64,000 nt of DNA from assembly GCF_001945365.1 (NCBI RefSeq), contig NZ_MSTQ01000010.1, forward strand, positions 124,001-188,000, read 5' to 3'. Positions 60,394-64,000 of the stretch are shown one piece after another (position 1 is the first letter of the stretch; every line of letters starts with the position of its first letter). The position numbers and the translations under genes are program-made. The DNA comes from Pseudomonas reinekei. GTDB taxonomy: Bacteria; Pseudomonadota; Gammaproteobacteria; Pseudomonadales; Pseudomonadaceae. The notes below the pieces were generated by a model. That model was not told the origin of the DNA. It worked only from the letters and a program-made list of their open reading frames with translations, and made no database searches.

Positions 60394-61015
60394 CAGGGGC
60401 CTCCTCGTATGGCTTGGAGAACAGGCTATGGCATAACGCTGAACACGTCATTCACCTCATGATCGCTCGCAAACAATCCCCGCCGTTGACAGCCACTGCT
60501 GCTACCCCCCTTGACAGCGAAGCGCGACCTGACTAATCGCGCAGCGCAGCGCGTGCATAACGACAGAAGTTAGTTCGCAAAAATAAAACTTAGTTCTTTG
60601 ATCGAAAATTCACGCGCAGTTTAAAAGCGCACCGTTCTGCCGAACGATCCAAACTCATCTTTTCACATCCAAACATGTCCAATCCAATCAAACTCAGCAA
60701 CAATCATGCCTGTTCCCCTCAGTAAAGGGCGGGGCGCGATAGCCGGTTTCATTCAACTTTTTAAATGCTCATCCCGCAGCTTCACTCCCCTGCTATTTTT
60801 GCAATTCGTAGCGGGAAAAGCAGGAAGCAGCTGTCTGCGATACACAAAAATCGCAGTCAAAAAAATCTCAGTCATACATCACGAACCTGGATCTCTGCGC
60901 ACCAATTACCTCTCCCGACTCGGCAGTTCACATCCAAGCAGATCGTCCATGCGACCTGCTTGATGGGCTCTATGCCCGTGCAATGACTTCATCTCTCTAT
61001 AAAAGGAAAGCGCTC
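60394..61015. other. Gene-poor region of the island (622 bp)
   Basis: No open frame here has a convincing start or composition. It holds two TTAGTTC copies about 25 bp apart (about 60571-60600), a CGCGCAGCGC-rich patch (60537-60555), and the leaders of alpA (minus) and the 111-aa gene (plus). It may include promoters or a replication or transfer origin, but I cannot support one. Confidence 0.5.
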
Positions 61016-61351
61016 ATGACCATCCAGTGTCCAAGCTGCCAATCAGCTTCTGTAATGACCAAAGATATTGCCAAGAAAATCGGTGCCCTTATCGGCACCG
61101 TCGGTGGCGCCGCCCAAGGGGTCACCGGGGCAATGACCGGGGCCGAGGTTGGTGCTGTTATCGGCGTCATCGCCGGCCCTCCTGGGGTCGCCGTTGGCGG
61201 AATTGCCGGTGCCATTCTCGGCGGATTAGCAGGTGCGGCAACAGGCTGTATCGCTGGCGCCAAACTCGGCGAGATAGTAGATGAACGAGTTTTGGACAAT
61301 TTCCTCTGCCTAGACTGCGGACTTTCGTTTAGCTGTCGTCAGTCTATTTGA
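61016..61351 (+). CDS. Glycine-zipper zinc-ribbon protein, unknown function
   Basis: A 111-aa protein with a CxxC pair at each end (Cys5/Cys8 and Cys98/Cys101) that could together bind zinc, enclosing a Gly/Ala-rich hydrophobic stretch (about 27-85) like a glycine-zipper membrane segment. The start is the ATG at 61016, after AAAAGGAAA; an upstream ATG 11 codons earlier is possible. No function is known to me; such proteins occur in Pseudomonas mobile elements. Confidence 0.75.
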   Translation: MTIQCPSCQSASVMTKDIAKKIGALIGTVGGAAQGVTGAMTGAEVGAVIGVIAGPPGVAVGGIAGAILGGLAGAATGCIAGAKLGEIVDERVLDNFLCLDCGLSFSCRQSI

Positions 61352-61504
61352 CCTGAAGTTTGAACTGCTCGCCTCCCGCTTGAAGCAAGCGCTACTCACC
61401 ATCTGATTCATCGCTCCGCTCTCCTCGATCACGACTCCGCATGCCGAAGGTTCCCTGCTGAATGCTCAGCGGCCTCGCCGTGCCCCTATGAAAAGGAAGT
61501 TCCC

Positions 61505-62473
61505 ATGGCACACCTCATCGAACAAATGGCTTACGTTGGCGCTACGCCCTGGCATGGCCTGGGCAGTCGCCTTACAGAGAAACAGCCGCTGGAAGTCTGG
61601 CAGCGTGAAGCCGGCATGAACTGGCAGATTCAGGACAGCCCGGTTCATTTCAAAGCCGATACCGCTGGCCATCTGGGCAGCATTCACTCGTTCCCGGAAC
61701 AAAAGGTGCTGTATCGCTCCGACACCAAAGCACCGTTGTCGGTGGTCTCGCATCGCTATCAGGTAGTGCAACCTCGTGAAGTTCTGGAGTTCTACCGAGA
61801 CCTGACGGAGTTCTCGGGCTACGAATTGGAAACTGCTGGCGTGCTCAAAGGTGGTCGCAAGTTCTGGGCACTCGCCAGAACCGGTCAGGCAACAACGCTG
61901 AAGGACAATGATCGGGTCAATGGTTATCTGCTGCTGGCAACTTCCTGCGATGGCACACTGGCGACCACCGCCACCCCCACCACCGTTCGCGTGGTCTGCA
62001 ATAACACTTTGAGCATTTCCCTAAACGGCGCCAGTCACGCCATCAAGGTTTCGCACAGCACACGCTTTGATCCGCGAACTGTAAAAAATCAACTGGGCAT
62101 CGCCGTCTCGCAATGGGACGAATTCATGTACCGGATGCGCGCCCTCGCCGAACGCAAGGTTCAGACGAAAGAGGCCCTTGGCTTTTTTATGGACGTGCTA
62201 TGCGACACCGGAGCCCATGACCCCATTCCCAATGTACTGCCCAACAAGCGAGCTATGGAGAAGGTGCAAAACCTTTACGAAGGTAAAGGCCAAGGAGCTG
62301 ATTTGGAGTCTGCTCGCGGTACAGCATGGGGCTTGCTAAACGCCGTGACTGAATACGTGGATCATGAAAGACGCGCCAGGAGCTCTGAGTATCGAATGGA
62401 TTCGGCATGGTTTGGACAAGGCGCAGTAATCAAACAGAAGGCACTCAATGCAGCCTTACAACTCGTTGTGTGA
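61505..62473 (+). CDS. DUF932 domain-containing protein (phage/plasmid-like)
   Basis: A 322-aa protein of the DUF932 family (the family of YfjQ and YeeP-associated proteins in CP4 prophages, and of phage/plasmid-like TIGR03299). The N-terminus MAHLIEQMAYVGATPWHGLG and the LATSCDGTLATTATPTTVRVVCNNT core are typical. Function is unknown. AAAAGGAAG precedes the start. It lies between the 111-aa gene and radC. Confidence 0.88.
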   Translation: MAHLIEQMAYVGATPWHGLGSRLTEKQPLEVWQREAGMNWQIQDSPVHFKADTAGHLGSIHSFPEQKVLYRSDTKAPLSVVSHRYQVVQPREVLEFYRDLTEFSGYELETAGVLKGGRKFWALARTGQATTLKDNDRVNGYLLLATSCDGTLATTATPTTVRVVCNNTLSISLNGASHAIKVSHSTRFDPRTVKNQLGIAVSQWDEFMYRMRALAERKVQTKEALGFFMDVLCDTGAHDPIPNVLPNKRAMEKVQNLYEGKGQGADLESARGTAWGLLNAVTEYVDHERRARSSEYRMDSAWFGQGAVIKQKALNAALQLVV

Positions 62474-62606
62474 ACCATCGAGCCACAGCACTGCCGAGCG
62501 CTCTCGCCTAAAGGGGCGTTCGGAATCATTTAATCCCAACACCCACATTCCAGTACTGCGCCACCCACCCGCCAGTGCATCCACGCGTTCGGATAGGAAT
62601 ATCAGC

Positions 62607-63104
62607 ATGAAATATCCCAAGCTCAGCCCCGGGGAAACGCCCGACACCTATGTCATGGAATCACCAGTCACCGAGTCCGACATCCTGCAGATGGCTCAAC
62701 AACTCGCGATGTATCGTCTGTCTAAAGGACGGGCGTTGACTGAGAGTAGACTCGTTATCAGCCACCTACAAACGCTGCTGCAATTCCATGATTACGAGGT
62801 CCTTGCTTTGTTACTACTCGATACCGAGCACCGCGTTATTGGCTTTAAGGAACTATTCAGGGGCGCATTGGAGGTTGCATGCGTGTCCCCTAGGGAGGTG
62901 GTCAAGATCGCCTTGGAGCATAACGCTGCGGCCGTGATTCTGGTGCATAACCATCCTTGCGGTGATCCGGAGCCCGGTCAAGCAGATGGCATACTGACCA
63001 CCACCCTCAGGAACGCCTTCAACATGATCGGCACCCGAATATTGGATCATGTAGTGGTGAGCCATCAAGGTTGCGTGTCGTTGGCCGAACAAGGTTACCT
63101 GTAA
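62607..63104 (+). CDS. RadC-family JAB-domain protein (YfjY-like)
   Basis: A 165-aa RadC/JAB protein as found on genomic islands (YfjY, YeeS, YkfG types). The JAMM-like residues His114 and His116 (LVHNHPCGD) and Asp127 are present, with Cys118 where many have Ser. The start MKYPKLSPGETPDTYV at 62607 has AGGA at 62595-62598. The longer frame (to 62448) is not conserved-like. Despite the name, a role in DNA repair is not established for the family. Confidence 0.88.
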   Translation: MKYPKLSPGETPDTYVMESPVTESDILQMAQQLAMYRLSKGRALTESRLVISHLQTLLQFHDYEVLALLLLDTEHRVIGFKELFRGALEVACVSPREVVKIALEHNAAAVILVHNHPCGDPEPGQADGILTTTLRNAFNMIGTRILDHVVVSHQGCVSLAEQGYL

Positions 63105-63119
63105 CGCCTAGGCTCACAT

Positions 63120-63310
63120 CGTCCAAATAGACTGCCCTTGGCGGTGCTCAAGGATGCAGCGGCCCGAGTGGCGTCTGGCGATCTTAGCCAAGCGATTCAG
63201 GTGACCGGTGACGATGAGGTCACCCAGGTTCAGCAGTCTGTGCGCACGATGCAAAGTACGCTGCGCGATGCTCTGCAAAATATACAGGGCTCGGCGACTC
63301 AATTGGCGAG
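63120..63310 (+). pseudogene. Truncated methyl-accepting chemotaxis protein (HAMP fragment)
   Basis: In frame from about 63120 the sequence reads PLAVLKDAAARVASGDLSQ and QGSATQLAS, which is a HAMP domain and the start of the following linker of a chemoreceptor. No start codon and no upstream transmembrane region are present, and the frame runs into the antisense end of the response regulator. Both ends are therefore missing. It marks the scar at the right side of the island. Confidence 0.75.
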
Positions 63311-63925
63311 CAATTGCAGCACCTCACGCACCAGTATGGCGATGCTCGTCACGCCCATCTTTTCCTTGATCTTGGTGCGGTAGACGTCGACAGTCCTCAC
63401 GCTGATGCCCAGCTCCCGAGCTATCACCTTGCTGGCCTTGCCATCAATCATCAGCATCAACACCTCACGTTCACGACTGGTCAACAGCCCCAGCTTGCCT
63501 TGCAGTTGCTGGCGCTGCTCCTGATCGGCCTGGGCGTGCACGGCGTACTTCAGCGCAGTCTGGATACGATCGATCATCTGTTGCGGGTTGTAAGGCTTCT
63601 CGACGAAGTCCAGCGCGCCATTCTTCATCGCCATCACCGACATTGAAATGTCACCGTGGGCCGAGACGAAAATGGTCGGCAAGGTGCTGCCGCGCTGGTT
63701 AAGGATGTCCCGCAACTGGAAACCGCTGGTTTCCGGCATACGCACGTCCAGCACTAGACAGGCTGGTTGCATGGGGTCGTACTGGCGGAGGAATTCTTCG
63801 GCGCCTGCAAAGCACTGCGCCGGCACGCTGACCGACTCCAGCAACCAAGCCAGCGAGGAGCACAGGTCTTTGTCGTCGTCGACGATATAAACAATCGGTT
63901 TACGAGTTTCCATCGGGGCAGCCAT
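63299..63925 (-). CDS. FixJ/NarL-type response regulator
   Basis: A two-component regulator of 208 aa. The receiver domain (about 10-125) has phosphoacceptor Asp60 (LVLDVRMP), acidic Asp16-18 and Lys110 (VEKPYNP). The C-terminal LuxR-type helix-turn-helix is at about 145-205 (LTSREREVLMLMIDGKASKVIARELGI). The start at 63925 is used; an ATG at 63913 is an alternative. The sensor kinase is not in the window. Its 3' end overlaps the chemoreceptor remnant by about 10 bp. Confidence 0.93.
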   Translation of the reverse strand: MAAPMETRKPIVYIVDDDKDLCSSLAWLLESVSVPAQCFAGAEEFLRQYDPMQPACLVLDVRMPETSGFQLRDILNQRGSTLPTIFVSAHGDISMSVMAMKNGALDFVEKPYNPQQMIDRIQTALKYAVHAQADQEQRQQLQGKLGLLTSREREVLMLMIDGKASKVIARELGISVRTVDVYRTKIKEKMGVTSIAILVREVLQLLAN

Positions 63926-64000
63926 GAAAATTTCTAATTATTTTTTCGCATGCGAACGCACGGCGCGCATCGGCGCATCTTTCTGGAGCCAGTGTGCAGA

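Noticed and set aside
60706..60963. 85-codon open frame in the island gap
   Set aside because: No Shine-Dalgarno, odd Ser/Arg-rich product and overlapping frames of equal quality; not supported as a gene.
63138..63383. 81-codon frame as an intact small gene
   Set aside because: Its N-terminal part is a HAMP fragment and its C-terminal part is the antisense of the response regulator, so it is a pseudogene junction and not a real gene.

Overview
The window is a chromosomal segment of a gammaproteobacterium that I assign to Pseudomonas, most likely the P. fluorescens group. The basis is the gene order (tRNA-Leu, tRNA-fMet, rimP-nusA-infB-rbfA-truB-rpsO-pnp; grpE-dnaK-dnaJ-dapB-carA-carB-greA; recN/fur/bamE/rnfH/ratA/smpB), a fused EIIA-HPr-EI fructose PTS protein, and REP elements of the fluorescent-pseudomonad type. 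The species is not determinable from the sequence alone.

Layout. (1) 1-5856: fructose PTS operon fruB-fruK-fruA on the minus strand (fruA runs off the left edge), with the divergent regulator fruR (Cra) and a Cra-type operator over the predicted fruB -35 box. (2) 5860-14303: tatD, a chemoreceptor, ampD-ampE, a DUF1631 protein, nadC, a small DUF6388-like protein and tRNA-Thr(CGT). (3) 14304-23497: the pnp-rpsO-truB-rbfA-infB-nusA-rimP translation/RNA operon with tRNA-fMet and tRNA-Leu(GAG). (4) 23519-31020: secG, tpiA, glmM, folP, ftsH, rlmE, divergent yhbY, a DUF4149-like membrane protein and greA. (5) 31017-40657: carB, carA, dapB, dnaJ, dnaK, grpE, with a transcription attenuator before carA and two strong heat-shock (sigma-32) promoters, one ahead of grpE and one ahead of dnaK. 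(6) 40817-46407: recN, fur, bamE, rnfH, ratA, an NSS-family transporter and smpB. (7) 46560-55192: lactate utilisation: lldR regulator, lldP permease, lutA-lutB-lutC and a D-lactate dehydrogenase-type FAD/Fe-S protein, with a perfect palindromic operator in the lldR-lldP intergenic region. (8) 55417-56219: a small secreted protein and ssrA (tmRNA).

(9) 56183 to about 63120 is an accessory island inserted at the 3' end of ssrA. It holds a tyrosine integrase, the remnant of a second integrase, an orphan 262-aa protein, a YfjJ/inovirus-Gp2-like protein with HUH-replicase-like motifs, AlpA, a glycine-zipper zinc-ribbon protein, a DUF932 protein and a RadC-family JAB protein. The content and the ssrA target resemble a miniature of the E. 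coli cryptic prophage CP4-57. Its right end abuts a truncated chemoreceptor remnant, followed by a FixJ-type response regulator on the minus strand. No right attachment site was found.

Apart from the island the window is core genome. The most unusual items are the island and its orphan ORF, the two-integrase arrangement, the chemoreceptor scar, an unusual tmRNA tag, the LutABC-based lactate operon without lldD, the cysteine-free Fur, and the translated-looking carA leader.
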